Assembly: GCA_947483545.1 (NCBI GenBank)
Contig: CANKNP010000042.1
Location: 1 to 20,950 of the forward strand
Direction of reading: 5' to 3'
Source: Deltaproteobacteria bacterium
GTDB taxonomy: Bacteria; Myxococcota; UBA796; SXON01
DNA length: 20,950 bases
Position 1 is the first letter of the stretch; every line of letters begins with the position of its first letter. Under the pieces are notes generated by a model. It saw nothing but the letters and a program-made list of their open reading frames with translations. It ran no database searches and was not told the origin of the DNA. The position numbers and the translations under genes are program-made. This document shows, in pieces, positions 7,954 to 15,324 of this stretch.

Positions 7954-8688
7954 GTGATACCCCGGCTCGGGATTTCCATGCTGCTGACTGCCCTGCTCCT
8001 GATCCTCTCCCCGACAGTGGCTTGGGCCGCGCGGGAACCCTTCAACGAGGTGCTCGACAACGAGGTCCTCCCTGCTCGCGCCACTGAGCTTCAGAGCCGG
8101 ATCACCGACCGGCTCGGGCCGGTCGGCGAGACGATGTGGTGGTGGGGGGCCTCGTTCGGCCTGTCCCCCACCGTCGAGCTGGTGCTGCCCGCTGAGATCG
8201 GGGTGTCCCACGTGGACGGCACGACGCGATTCAAGTGGTTCGCGGCCGAGCTGCGATGGCGGATCGCGCCCCCGGGTCCACCCCCCGGCCCGGGTCACCC
8301 GGTGCCGCTGGTCCGCCTGTCGGTGGAGCGCAGCATTCTCGGCAATACGCTGAAGGGGGGCGGGGACATCATCGTGGGGACCGACCTGTCGAAGGCGCTT
8401 CACAGCTCCGTGATGGCGGGCGGCACGGTGGTGAGCAACGGCTCGGCGGCCAACCTGCACGGCGGGCTCGGCATCACCGGGAACGTCACGCCCGCGCTGC
8501 GGATCGGGGGGGAGGTGTTCGGCGACCTGCCAGTGCTCCCAACAGGGACCGGGGCGACGCTCGGGGTCGGCCCTGACGCGAGCCTGACGGTCGGGGCCTT
8601 CTGGATCACGGCCGGTACGCTCATCGGCGTGGGAAGCGGCCGGGCGTACGACGCCTCGGTGCGGATCGCCTGGGGGATCGAGCTCTGA
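7954..8688 (+). CDS. Predicted secreted beta-rich or outer-membrane barrel protein
   Basis: 244 aa from GTG 7954, three bases after the previous stop. An ATG at 7978 is an equally good start. Either gives a signal peptide (MLLTALLLILSPTVAWA, cleavage before AREPF). The mature part is glycine-rich with alternating strands: MWWWGASFGLSPTVELVLPAEIG, TTRFKWFAAELRWRIA, GGLGITGNVTPALRIGGEVFG and SVRIAWGIEL at the end. This periodicity fits a small outer-membrane barrel with about 8-10 strands. No named family is recognised. It closes the block 1 operon, and a hairpin follows it. A role as second barrel of the envelope machine is inference from position. Confidence 0.72.
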   Translation: MIPRLGISMLLTALLLILSPTVAWAAREPFNEVLDNEVLPARATELQSRITDRLGPVGETMWWWGASFGLSPTVELVLPAEIGVSHVDGTTRFKWFAAELRWRIAPPGPPPGPGHPVPLVRLSVERSILGNTLKGGGDIIVGTDLSKALHSSVMAGGTVVSNGSAANLHGGLGITGNVTPALRIGGEVFGDLPVLPTGTGATLGVGPDASLTVGAFWITAGTLIGVGSGRAYDASVRIAWGIEL

Positions 8689-8704
8689 CCCCCCCGATTT
8701 CCAC

Positions 8705-8719
8705 GGCCGTCTCACGGCC
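8705..8719. terminator. Candidate bidirectional terminator hairpin between convergent genes
   Basis: GGCCGT-CTC-ACGGCC is a perfect 6-bp stem with a 3-nt loop, sitting in the 43-bp gap between two convergent genes. There is no T-tract, so it is either a weak intrinsic terminator or a 3'-end protecting hairpin. Confidence 0.4.
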
Positions 8720-8731
8720 AGCGCGACCGAC

Positions 8732-9310
8732 TCACGATGGCCCCGAGGCCGCTCGCTCCCCAAAGAACCCCGCCGCTGCCACGACCGCCTCGGCGTCCCC
8801 TTCGACGACCCCGGGCGCACCGCCCCGCCCGTGCAGCGCCCCGCCCCAGCGCATGTTCAGGAATTCCGCGCACAGTCGCACGGTGTCGATGAGCGGCTGA
8901 GCGCGCTCGCGATCCCCGCTGGTCGTGACCAGCCACAGCGTTTTTTCCGCCATCGACGCGCGGAAGGGCACATCCGGCACCCGCATCCACGCGCTCCAGT
9001 GCTCCAGGTAGGTCTTGAGCGAGGCGGGTAGGCTGTACCAGTAGACCGGGGCCACAAAAACGAGGTCCGTCGCGGACAGCGTGGCGTCGAGGAGCAGCGC
9101 GAGGTCTCCCTCCGGCGCCGGATAGCTGCCGATGGTGTGACGCTGGTCCACGAAGGGAGGAAGGTTCAAGCTGGCTAAATGGTGCCAGGCCTGGGGTACG
9201 GAGGTTGGCAGGGCGGCCGCCGCGCGCCTCGCGAGCCACTCGGTGTTCCCGAGGTGACCGGGGGCCCGGACCGAGGCCACGAAGAACGAGAACGCGCGAG
9301 GATCAGCCAT
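8732..9310 (-). CDS. NAD(P)H-dependent FMN reductase / flavodoxin-fold oxidoreductase
   Basis: 192 aa from ATG 9310. The N-terminal FFVASVRAPGHLGNTEWLAR is the flavodoxin-type phosphate-binding loop (S.R..GNT) after the first beta strand. Mid-protein LVFVAPVYWYSLPASLKTYL is the P.YWY..PA.LK signature of the NADPH-dependent FMN reductase/KefF-MdaB group, and TLWLVTTSGD follows as the next strand. Size agrees with this family. By family it uses FMN and NAD(P)H to reduce flavin or quinone-like substrates in the cytosol; the substrate cannot be read from sequence. The tail (GRGGAPGVVEGDAEAVVAAAGFF) is glycine/alanine-rich. It is divergent from the kinase gene with about 50 bp between them and convergent with block 1, so it appears to be a single-gene unit. 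No clear promoter was found. Confidence 0.85.
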   Translation of the reverse strand: MADPRAFSFFVASVRAPGHLGNTEWLARRAAAALPTSVPQAWHHLASLNLPPFVDQRHTIGSYPAPEGDLALLLDATLSATDLVFVAPVYWYSLPASLKTYLEHWSAWMRVPDVPFRASMAEKTLWLVTTSGDRERAQPLIDTVRLCAEFLNMRWGGALHGRGGAPGVVEGDAEAVVAAAGFFGERAASGPS

Positions 9311-9361
9311 CGGGCGCGCTTATGCCGCTCGGCTTGCCACGCCGAACGCGCGGGTGCTACG

Positions 9362-11017
9362 TTGCAACGCGAGAGATCTCCCCTGGACGCTGCGCCGCCG
9401 CTCGCTGAAGGTCGATACAAGCTCCGCGCCATCCTCGGCGAGGGGGGCATGGCCATCGTGTACCGCGCGCATGACACGCGGCTGGACGTGGAGAGGGCGA
9501 TCAAGGTGCTGGCGCCGCGGTTTGCGGCCCGACCGGAGATCCGGGCGCGGTTCGAGGCGGAGGCGCGCACCATGGCGAAGCTCCACCACCCGCACATCCT
9601 GGGTGTTCACGATGTCGGGCACGACGGGGACCGCGTGTTCATCGTCATGGAGCTGCTGGAGGCCGGCAGCCTCGTGGATGTCCTGAGAGAGGATGGTCCG
9701 CTCGATGTCCTTGATGCTTGCGATGGTGTGCTCCAGATCCTCTCGGCGTTGAAGCTCGCGCACAGCCGTGGCATCGTGCATCGCGACATCAAGCCGCACA
9801 ACGTGTTGATCGGGCCAGAAGGTCAGTTCAAGCTCGCAGACTTCGGGATCGCCCACGTCACGGAGGCGGACCGTGCGGTGACCGGCACCGGCATGGCGAT
9901 GGGCACGCTCGGGTACATGGCGCCGGAGCAACAGACGAACGCGAAGATGGTGGATGGACGGGCCGATTTGTACTCCGTCGCAGCGACGATGTACGCGCTG
10001 CTCAAGAGCCGGGAGCCGTTCGAGCTACACGCGGCCGACCACCAGGACGAGCTGTTCGCCGGGCTCCCGAGCCCCATCGTCCGGCTGTTGAAGGGCGCGT
10101 TGCGCCGTCGGCCAGACGATCGTTACCCGGACGCCGACGCGATGATGGCGGCCGTGCGCGCAGCGAGAGAGCAACTTGTACCACCCAAGTCTGGCGCCTC
10201 GGCGCCGCAGGCCGGGCCGGGTCGGGAGCTGGAGCTCTCCTCGCACACGTTCGCTGTCGCGCGGACCGGCCCGCCCGCGTTTGGCGTCCCGGAGCCCGAC
10301 AGGACCGAGGAGAGCGGACGATTTCCGAAGCTCGCTTCCGTGCCCAACGGGCTCCAGGGCACGTTGCCTGGCCAGAAGCCGGCCGACCCGGAGGGTGGCT
10401 GGACCTCTCTGCGGCTGTGGGGCGGGATCGGCGCCGCGCTGGTGATCCTCTGCATCCTCGGCCTGAGCAACCTCTCGACCGGCGAGGTCCCGGTCCCGCC
10501 GCCCGTGACGGTGGCCAAAATCGACGTTCCGGCCAAGGTCGAAGCTCCAGAGCCCGAGACCTCCGTCGCGCCGATACCGGACGTGCCCATCGTGCCGCCA
10601 AAGGTCGACGTGGTGGTGGAGATCGAGGACCCAAAGCCGAAGACGAAGACGCGGGTGATCCGCCCCCCCGAGCCGGTGGTAGTCGCCGTCTTGGCAGAGG
10701 TGCCGATCGACCCGAGCGCGTTGACGGATCCGACGGCGATCCAACAGATGGCAGCGAGCGTGCTCGGCCGGACGTTGCCGCAGGTCGGAGCCTGCGCGGA
10801 GAGGCGGCGGGAATCCAACCCCCAGTGGAGCGGGCGCTGGGAGCTCACGCTCACGGTGCTGCCTCAAGGGATCGCGACCGGCGTGACCGTCAAAGCGCTC
10901 GACGCCCCAGACGCCGTGTTCGAAGGCTGCGTGATGGGAAAGGCCGAGAAGTGGCCGTTCAAGACGATCTCGGTGGCGACGGTGGTGACGCGGACGTATT
11001 CGTTTGCGGCGCCGTAG
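9362..11017 (+). CDS. Transmembrane Ser/Thr protein kinase with an AgmX-like periplasmic C-terminal domain
   Basis: About 551 aa. Residues 18-300 form a Hanks-type kinase with all catalytic elements: glycine loop GEGGMAIVYRAHD, ATP-anchoring Lys48 in AIKVL, catalytic HRDIKPHNVL (Asp142), metal-binding DFG (Asp160) and activation-loop end GTLGYMAPEQ. A juxtamembrane linker precedes one helix near 352-372 (IGAALVILCILGLSNL), then a Val/Pro/Lys-rich periplasmic linker. The last ~90 residues (VGACAERRRESNPQWSG...FEGCVMGKAEKWPF) resemble the AgmX/PglI C-terminal domain. The start is uncertain: TTG 9362 is the only usual start codon in frame after the divergent flavoprotein gene begins, and a CTG at 9383 has a GAGAG upstream. 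Translation from 9179 would overlap the flavoprotein gene and looks non-coding. It may sense an envelope state and phosphorylate cytosolic targets. Confidence 0.93.
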   Translation: MQRERSPLDAAPPLAEGRYKLRAILGEGGMAIVYRAHDTRLDVERAIKVLAPRFAARPEIRARFEAEARTMAKLHHPHILGVHDVGHDGDRVFIVMELLEAGSLVDVLREDGPLDVLDACDGVLQILSALKLAHSRGIVHRDIKPHNVLIGPEGQFKLADFGIAHVTEADRAVTGTGMAMGTLGYMAPEQQTNAKMVDGRADLYSVAATMYALLKSREPFELHAADHQDELFAGLPSPIVRLLKGALRRRPDDRYPDADAMMAAVRAAREQLVPPKSGASAPQAGPGRELELSSHTFAVARTGPPAFGVPEPDRTEESGRFPKLASVPNGLQGTLPGQKPADPEGGWTSLRLWGGIGAALVILCILGLSNLSTGEVPVPPPVTVAKIDVPAKVEAPEPETSVAPIPDVPIVPPKVDVVVEIEDPKPKTKTRVIRPPEPVVVAVLAEVPIDPSALTDPTAIQQMAASVLGRTLPQVGACAERRRESNPQWSGRWELTLTVLPQGIATGVTVKALDAPDAVFEGCVMGKAEKWPFKTISVATVVTRTYSFAAP

Positions 11018-11067
11018 GGCCGCCGCCTTCCACCTGGAACGGTGCGGTTAGGGGCCCGCCCGGCTCC
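11017..11067. repeat. Copy 1 of a 51-bp dispersed element filling a convergent intergenic gap; possible terminator
   Basis: It matches 17469-17519 without gaps at 43 of 51 positions, including an identical 20-bp core TTCCACCTGGAACGGTGCGG (11028-11047). It can fold as a hairpin with arms CGCC-TTCC (11024-11031) and GGAA-C-GGTG (one bulge, one G-U pair) around loop ACCT. It runs from the last base of the kinase stop to the outermost base of the DUF1501 gene stop, so it may serve both genes as a terminator. Confidence 0.7.
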
Positions 11068-12335
11068 TACCCCTCGCTCAACGCCCCCGTCACCACCCCA
11101 ACCCCCGCCAGATACTCCTCGGAATCCACCCCCGCGACCGTGAGCAGCGTGGCGCCGAACACATCCGCGCTCAAGCTCTCGCCGTTCTCTTCGTCGATCT
11201 CCCCGGTCTCCAAGTCGATATTTTTCCCATAATAATAGGAGTCCAAACCGCCGATGACCCGCCCCCCGGTCACCCCGGGCCCGACGACCATCGCTGAGGT
11301 GTACGGCCAATGGTCTTTCCCCGCCCCCGCGTTGAGCTGTGGCGTGCGGCCCATCTCGGAGAGCACGACCACCACGGTCTCGTCCAGCAGCGTCTCTTCG
11401 GTCTCGCCGGGCAGGGCCTTGAGCGCGTCGAACAGGTCGAGCAAGCCTTGGAACAACATCTCGAAGTTGGTCGATTGGGTCACATCGTTGTTGATGTGGG
11501 AGTCCCACCCCAGGTAGTCAAACTGGGTGGTGACGCAGCGCGTGACGCCCAAGGAGAGCAAATCCACGGCGAAATTGGCCTGCTCCTGGAAGCTGGCGCT
11601 GGCGCTCCAATCCACGACGCTGCCAAGGCCCTTGAGGGTGGCGGCGCGGTCCAAAGCGCCCTGGTAGGCGATCGACTGGGCCGCCTGACTCCCCGCATTG
11701 GCGGCCGCAGCGTAGGCATCCACGCGACGCTGCATGTACGCGTCCATCAGGGCCTCGCCGCGCACGCTGGGGGCCCGCGTGGTCTGGTCGCTCCACCCGA
11801 TGATCGACCGGTCGAGCATCGCCGCGAGCTGACCCGACGTGCCCGTGCGCGTGACGTACGCGCCGAAATTGCCCGGGAACGAGGGGCCCGCCGCGATCAC
11901 CTGGGGCAACGGGTACGAGGTCCCGACAACCCCGGCAGCGATAGCACCCCAGTCAGAGCCATCCTGGCGGGTCGAGCCAGTCATCATCCATCGCAGACAA
12001 TTTTCATGCGCGACGCTGGGCGAAAGAATGCCGTTGAAAATGAGGGAGCGAGAGGCATAGCGCTCAAAAAACGTCGAGACGGCGGGCCGAAGCGCGTTGT
12101 CCACATAGGTGAGATCGCCCACCGACGCGATCTGCGAGGACCGCTCCATGTCCACCGCGACGTTGCCAAATTCGGTGGCGAAAACGCGGGTGGGATCCCA
12201 ACCCCCGTAGTTCACCACAAAGATGAACTTGCGGCGGTTGCCGGTCCCAGACGCGGCTGCCAGCGCGCGATGGACAGGCAGCGCGGTCACTGCGAGGGTG
12301 CCAGCGGAGCGGCAGAGAAAATCGCGGCGCTTCAT
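11067..12335 (-). CDS. DUF1501 family protein, Tat-exported
   Basis: 422 aa. MKRRDFLCRSAGTLAVTALP is a twin-arginine signal (RRDFL) with a cleavage region around HRALAAASG. The body has the DUF1501 pattern: FIFVVNYGGWDPTRVF near the N-terminus, TQFDYLGWDSHINND mid-protein (usual W-D-.-H) and VVVLSEMGRTPQLNAGAGKD followed by HWPYTSAMVVGPGV (usual E.GRTP..N...G.DHW). Members have an alkaline phosphatase/sulfatase-like fold with probable metal ligands among these Asp/His residues. The biochemical role is not established. It is the last gene of block 3, 34 bp after the CxxCH lipoprotein gene. DUF1501 genes are commonly paired with DUF1549/1553, DUF1800 or DUF1588-type genes in planctomycetes and myxobacteria, and this pair fits. 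ATG 12335 is supported by the signal peptide. Confidence 0.92.
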   Translation of the reverse strand: MKRRDFLCRSAGTLAVTALPVHRALAAASGTGNRRKFIFVVNYGGWDPTRVFATEFGNVAVDMERSSQIASVGDLTYVDNALRPAVSTFFERYASRSLIFNGILSPSVAHENCLRWMMTGSTRQDGSDWGAIAAGVVGTSYPLPQVIAAGPSFPGNFGAYVTRTGTSGQLAAMLDRSIIGWSDQTTRAPSVRGEALMDAYMQRRVDAYAAAANAGSQAAQSIAYQGALDRAATLKGLGSVVDWSASASFQEQANFAVDLLSLGVTRCVTTQFDYLGWDSHINNDVTQSTNFEMLFQGLLDLFDALKALPGETEETLLDETVVVVLSEMGRTPQLNAGAGKDHWPYTSAMVVGPGVTGGRVIGGLDSYYYGKNIDLETGEIDEENGESLSADVFGATLLTVAGVDSEEYLAGVGVVTGALSEG

Positions 12336-12369
12336 AGGCTCTCCGTAGGACGAGCGGGGTGGGTGGCCA

Positions 12370-13965
12370 TCAGTAGAGCAGGAATTCGGGGTCGCGCAAC
12401 AGCACGCTCAGGACGCCGGCCCAAGCCGCGGCAGGGTCGCCGTCCACGTCGTACAGGTCCGACCACAGCGCGAGGTTGGCGGCGACCTCCTCGCCATCGG
12501 CAGCGATCCGCTTGCCGAACAGCCGAAGGTGGAGGAGCTGCACCTGGGCCGCCATCGCTTCGGGGTCGCTGGTCGGGGTGGTGGTGACGCCCACCTCGGT
12601 GAACAATCGCGCTTCGCTTGGGTTGGTCCGATCTTCGTTCACAACGTACCAGGCCGCCGCCTGGGCGAGCCGCTCGTGAACGAGCACCATCGTCGCAGTG
12701 GCCTCGGAAGCCGGCCGGGTGGAGAACACCCCGTCCACACCGCCTGCGAGGGTCCGAACGCCGTACGCGTCCGTCTGCATCATGTCGAAGCCCTGGTAGG
12801 TGAACCGGAAGCCCGTGATGTCTTCGATCATCGAAGCGAGCTGGTCGGGAGAGACCAGTTTGCGGGAGGGTGCCGAGAGGGAGAGCGCCTCCTGGTACTC
12901 GGGCGTGCCGGCCGTCGCGAGGAACAACGAGCGCAACGTCTGACCGTTGGCCAGGAAGGTCTCGCGCAGCGTCGTCAACCGCTCGGTGTCGTCGAGCGTC
13001 ACGGTGCGCTGGGTCATCTTCTCGAAGACCTGCTGGGTGATGCACTCGGCGAGCTTGGGATCGGCGGCGATCTGACCGCCCAAGTCATCGAGCGTGTAGC
13101 CGGGCTGCCCGTAGTAGCCGGGCGCGACCTCTGTCGTGGTCTGCCAGGTCTCCTCACGCTCGGGGTGGTAGGAGCTGGTGTCGGACTTGCTGTTGTAGTC
13201 CACGAAGTAGAAGCCCCAGAGGTAGCTGCCGAGCGGGTCGAGGCTGTAGTGACACGCGACGCAGCCCTCGTTGGTCTTGAGCGCGTCGTTGACGGCGGCG
13301 TCATCGAGCAGGTTGACGTTTCGGTCAAAGTCGATGGGCTTCGACAGGTAGTCGGTGCACAGGAGGATGCGACTGAGGGCGTTCGCCCTGCCACGGTTGG
13401 AATTGCTGCCGTTCGATTGGTAGCGCCACCACATGCCGTTGGTGGTGAGGATGCCCGAGTGCGGCCGCCCGTCGGTGTAGGTCGAACGCTGCCAGCCTTC
13501 TGCGCCCTCGGGATAGGCGATAGGCCACGTGGTCGCCAAAAGCTCGTTCGACATGGTCCAATCTGCGGTCACGATCTGGGAGTAGGGCAGGTCCTGCTCG
13601 GCGATGGCCGAGAGGATTTGCAAGGGCTCGTCGCCCACAGAGGCGGCGAAGGTCGCCTCGTCGTCGGACCCGTAGTCGGAGGCGGTCACCGGGAAGGCGT
13701 CCTGACGGGTCAGGTAGATATCCGCGAAGAAGCTGCGTACCCGCTCGCCGAAGCGCGGATCCTGCAAGAACTCCTCGATGCGGAGGTTCACGGAGGCGGG
13801 ATCGGCCTCGACGGCTTCGACCTCGGCGATGCTCGGGCGTACGCCACGAAGGTCCAGGCTCGCGCGCTCCAACAGGGCGACGGCGCTCACGTCATACGCG
13901 CTCATGGCCTCGACGGGGTTCGGCTCCGTCGCACAAGACAGCAGGTAAAGCAGGATCAACGCCAT
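12370..13965 (-). CDS. Large CxxCH-containing lipoprotein, DUF1588/DUF1592-like partner of DUF1501
   Basis: 531 aa. The N-terminus MALILLYLLSCATEPNP is a short lipoprotein signal with lipobox Cys11. LDLRGVRPSIAEVEAV and FLQDPRFGERVRSFFADIYL near the N-terminus resemble the 'planctomycete' DUF1549/1592 opening. RPHSGILTTNGMWWRYQ...RGRANALSRILL, followed by GCVACHYSLDPLG (Cys235, Cys238, His239), matches the DUF1588-type block with a CxxCH haem-like motif. The protein closes with LLRDPEFLLY, also seen in these families. It likely sits in the periplasm or outer membrane. Haem attachment is plausible but not certain, as only one CxxCH is seen. Its start overlaps the upstream gene by 10 nt (13956-13965), implying translational coupling. 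The exact Pfam assignment needs a profile search. Confidence 0.82.
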   Translation of the reverse strand: MALILLYLLSCATEPNPVEAMSAYDVSAVALLERASLDLRGVRPSIAEVEAVEADPASVNLRIEEFLQDPRFGERVRSFFADIYLTRQDAFPVTASDYGSDDEATFAASVGDEPLQILSAIAEQDLPYSQIVTADWTMSNELLATTWPIAYPEGAEGWQRSTYTDGRPHSGILTTNGMWWRYQSNGSNSNRGRANALSRILLCTDYLSKPIDFDRNVNLLDDAAVNDALKTNEGCVACHYSLDPLGSYLWGFYFVDYNSKSDTSSYHPEREETWQTTTEVAPGYYGQPGYTLDDLGGQIAADPKLAECITQQVFEKMTQRTVTLDDTERLTTLRETFLANGQTLRSLFLATAGTPEYQEALSLSAPSRKLVSPDQLASMIEDITGFRFTYQGFDMMQTDAYGVRTLAGGVDGVFSTRPASEATATMVLVHERLAQAAAWYVVNEDRTNPSEARLFTEVGVTTTPTSDPEAMAAQVQLLHLRLFGKRIAADGEEVAANLALWSDLYDVDGDPAAAWAGVLSVLLRDPEFLLY

Positions 13966-14924
13966 GGGCGGCCCTCCCAGGTCAACATGCCATCGAGGTT
14001 CGGACAGGCCTGCCCCAGGTACTCGCCCCGGTGGTAGACCGACCCGCAGCCGTCACAATCGGGCGGGAAGGTCCCGGCGCCCCAGTACTTGGGGCCTTGG
14101 AAGTCCACATCGTACCACTCGCCGGTCGAACCATCGCGGATAGAGATGGTGCCGCCGGGCTCGGGGCATGTGTTGCCCATCGCGGCGTCCATCGCGAACA
14201 CTTTGTTGAACGACGCCGAGTCGAATTCCCCATCCAACCCGCCGAGCGTACCGTTCACGTACATGAGCGTGGCGCCCGAGTCGTACTGGTAGGTGTAGCC
14301 GTTCATTTGCATCGAAACGTCGGCGCCCAGCCAATCGTCCTCGTGATCCTCGCCCGTCCAGATGAAGTCCCCGGCGACCGTCCAAGCGAGGTACCGATTG
14401 GCGGAGGCGTAGTAGTCGATGTCGTAGAAGTAGGCCGAGCCGGTCTGCTCGTAGCGCTGGCCATCGGCCGTGCGGATGTCGGTCAGCCCGTAGAAGTAGC
14501 CGTAGTCTTTGTACGTGTAGGTGCCGTAGTCCACCTCGTACATCCGGTTGTAGTAGGCATATCCGTCGAAGCTCGCGCCATTGCTCGCTTCACACGTCGC
14601 GTACCAATAGTAGTAACCGTAGAGTGTCACATAGGTGTCGTAGACCAGCGGACACTCGCCATCGCCGGCCGCGAAGGCTTCATCCTGCGCGTCGAAGATG
14701 AGGCTGGGGTCGAGCCCGAGCATCTCGGACAGCACCGACTCGATGCCGACCTGCACTTGGTCCGGCGAGAGCACGACGACGTCGGTCGTGTCGGTCTCCT
14801 CGGCCAGATAGGGGCTCGGGAGCGCCTCCTCCTCAGGCGCCTTCTGTGGGGAGAGCGTGTTCTCTGGGGCACAGCCGCCAGCGGCGAACAGGAGGGCGGC
14901 GGCGATCGATCTCGGGTAGGGCAT
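13956..14924 (-). CDS. Tyrosine-rich lipoprotein of unknown function
   Basis: 322 aa from ATG 14924, preceded by GGAG with a 7-nt spacing. A GTG at 14927 is in frame but too close to the GGAG. MPYPRSIAAALLFAAGGC is a lipoprotein signal with lipobox Cys18. Residues of about 85-185 are exceptionally rich in tyrosine (YVTLYGYYYWYATC, YAYYNRMYEVDYGTYTYKDY, SAYFYDIDYYASANRY). This looks like an antiparallel beta-sheet surface rather than low-complexity disorder, because Tyr alternates with polar residues. A cysteine pair (DCDGCGSVYHRGEYLGQAC) occurs near the C-terminus. No family is recognised. It sits directly ahead of the DUF1588-like/DUF1501 pair with overlapping ends, so the three are probably one translational unit and may act together at the cell surface. 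Confidence 0.85.
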   Translation of the reverse strand: MPYPRSIAAALLFAAGGCAPENTLSPQKAPEEEALPSPYLAEETDTTDVVVLSPDQVQVGIESVLSEMLGLDPSLIFDAQDEAFAAGDGECPLVYDTYVTLYGYYYWYATCEASNGASFDGYAYYNRMYEVDYGTYTYKDYGYFYGLTDIRTADGQRYEQTGSAYFYDIDYYASANRYLAWTVAGDFIWTGEDHEDDWLGADVSMQMNGYTYQYDSGATLMYVNGTLGGLDGEFDSASFNKVFAMDAAMGNTCPEPGGTISIRDGSTGEWYDVDFQGPKYWGAGTFPPDCDGCGSVYHRGEYLGQACPNLDGMLTWEGRPWR

Positions 14925-14945
14925 CACGAGGCTCCGGACGGGCCC

Positions 14946-14954
14946 ATTCTACCA
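14946..14954 (-). promoter_or_regulatory. Candidate extended -10 promoter for the lipoprotein/DUF1588-like/DUF1501 genes
   Basis: On the minus strand TGGTAGAAT reads as an extended -10 (TGn plus TAGAAT, 5 of 6 matches to TATAAT). A start near 14939 would give a leader of about 15 nt holding the GGAG ribosome binding site and ATG 14924. No good -35 box is seen, so this is tentative. Confidence 0.4.
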
Positions 14955-14967
14955 CGCCCGCACGCGC

Positions 14968-15303
14968 TCAGGTGCCCGGCGCCGCACATTCCAGCCACCA
15001 GGTCAGGCGCTGCCGATCGTCGTCGGTGACGCCCCCGCGGGGGGGCATCGTCGGCGCGTCGCCGCTCGCGACGATCAGGATCAGTTGGGCAAACTCCCAG
15101 GTCTGCTCCACCGTGTCGAAGGTGATCGACTCGGGCGCGTCGTGACGGTCCGCTGCGGTGGAGGCGTGGCAGCCCTGGCAGTTATGCAGCACAAAGCTGG
15201 CGCCAAAGCTGTTCCACGTGACGACGGGCACGTCCGCACAGGCATCGTCGGGGGGAGAGTCACCGGCCGGGCCGGTGCAGGCGAGGAGGACGGCGAGCAG
15301 CAC
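14968..15303 (-). CDS. Small c-type cytochrome-like lipoprotein
   Basis: 111 aa from GTG 15303. MLLAVLLACTGPAG is a lipoprotein signal with Cys9 at the lipobox. NCQGCHAS (Cys42, Cys45, His46) is a CxxCH haem c motif, and TMPPRGGVTDDDRQRLTWWL supplies Met86 as a likely sixth ligand before a C-terminal helix. This is a class I cytochrome arrangement of normal length. It is probably a periplasm-facing electron carrier anchored to a membrane. It begins 21 nt after the cyclase stop and ends 43 nt before the tyrosine-rich lipoprotein, so it may be co-transcribed with either. Its proximity to a second CxxCH lipoprotein and a DUF1501 protein suggests a shared redox or surface function, by context only. 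Confidence 0.85.
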   Translation of the reverse strand: MLLAVLLACTGPAGDSPPDDACADVPVVTWNSFGASFVLHNCQGCHASTAADRHDAPESITFDTVEQTWEFAQLILIVASGDAPTMPPRGGVTDDDRQRLTWWLECAAPGT

Positions 15304-15324
15304 GCCGCAGGGTAACCGGCGGCG

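Noticed and set aside
9179..9361. Longer N-terminus for the kinase from an upstream start
   Set aside because: It would overlap the divergent flavoprotein gene and adds Arg/Gly-rich residues with no kinase similarity.
12529..14037. 502-aa plus-strand reading frame opposite the DUF1588-like gene
   Set aside because: The minus strand encodes a lipobox, CxxCH and family motifs; the plus-strand product has none.
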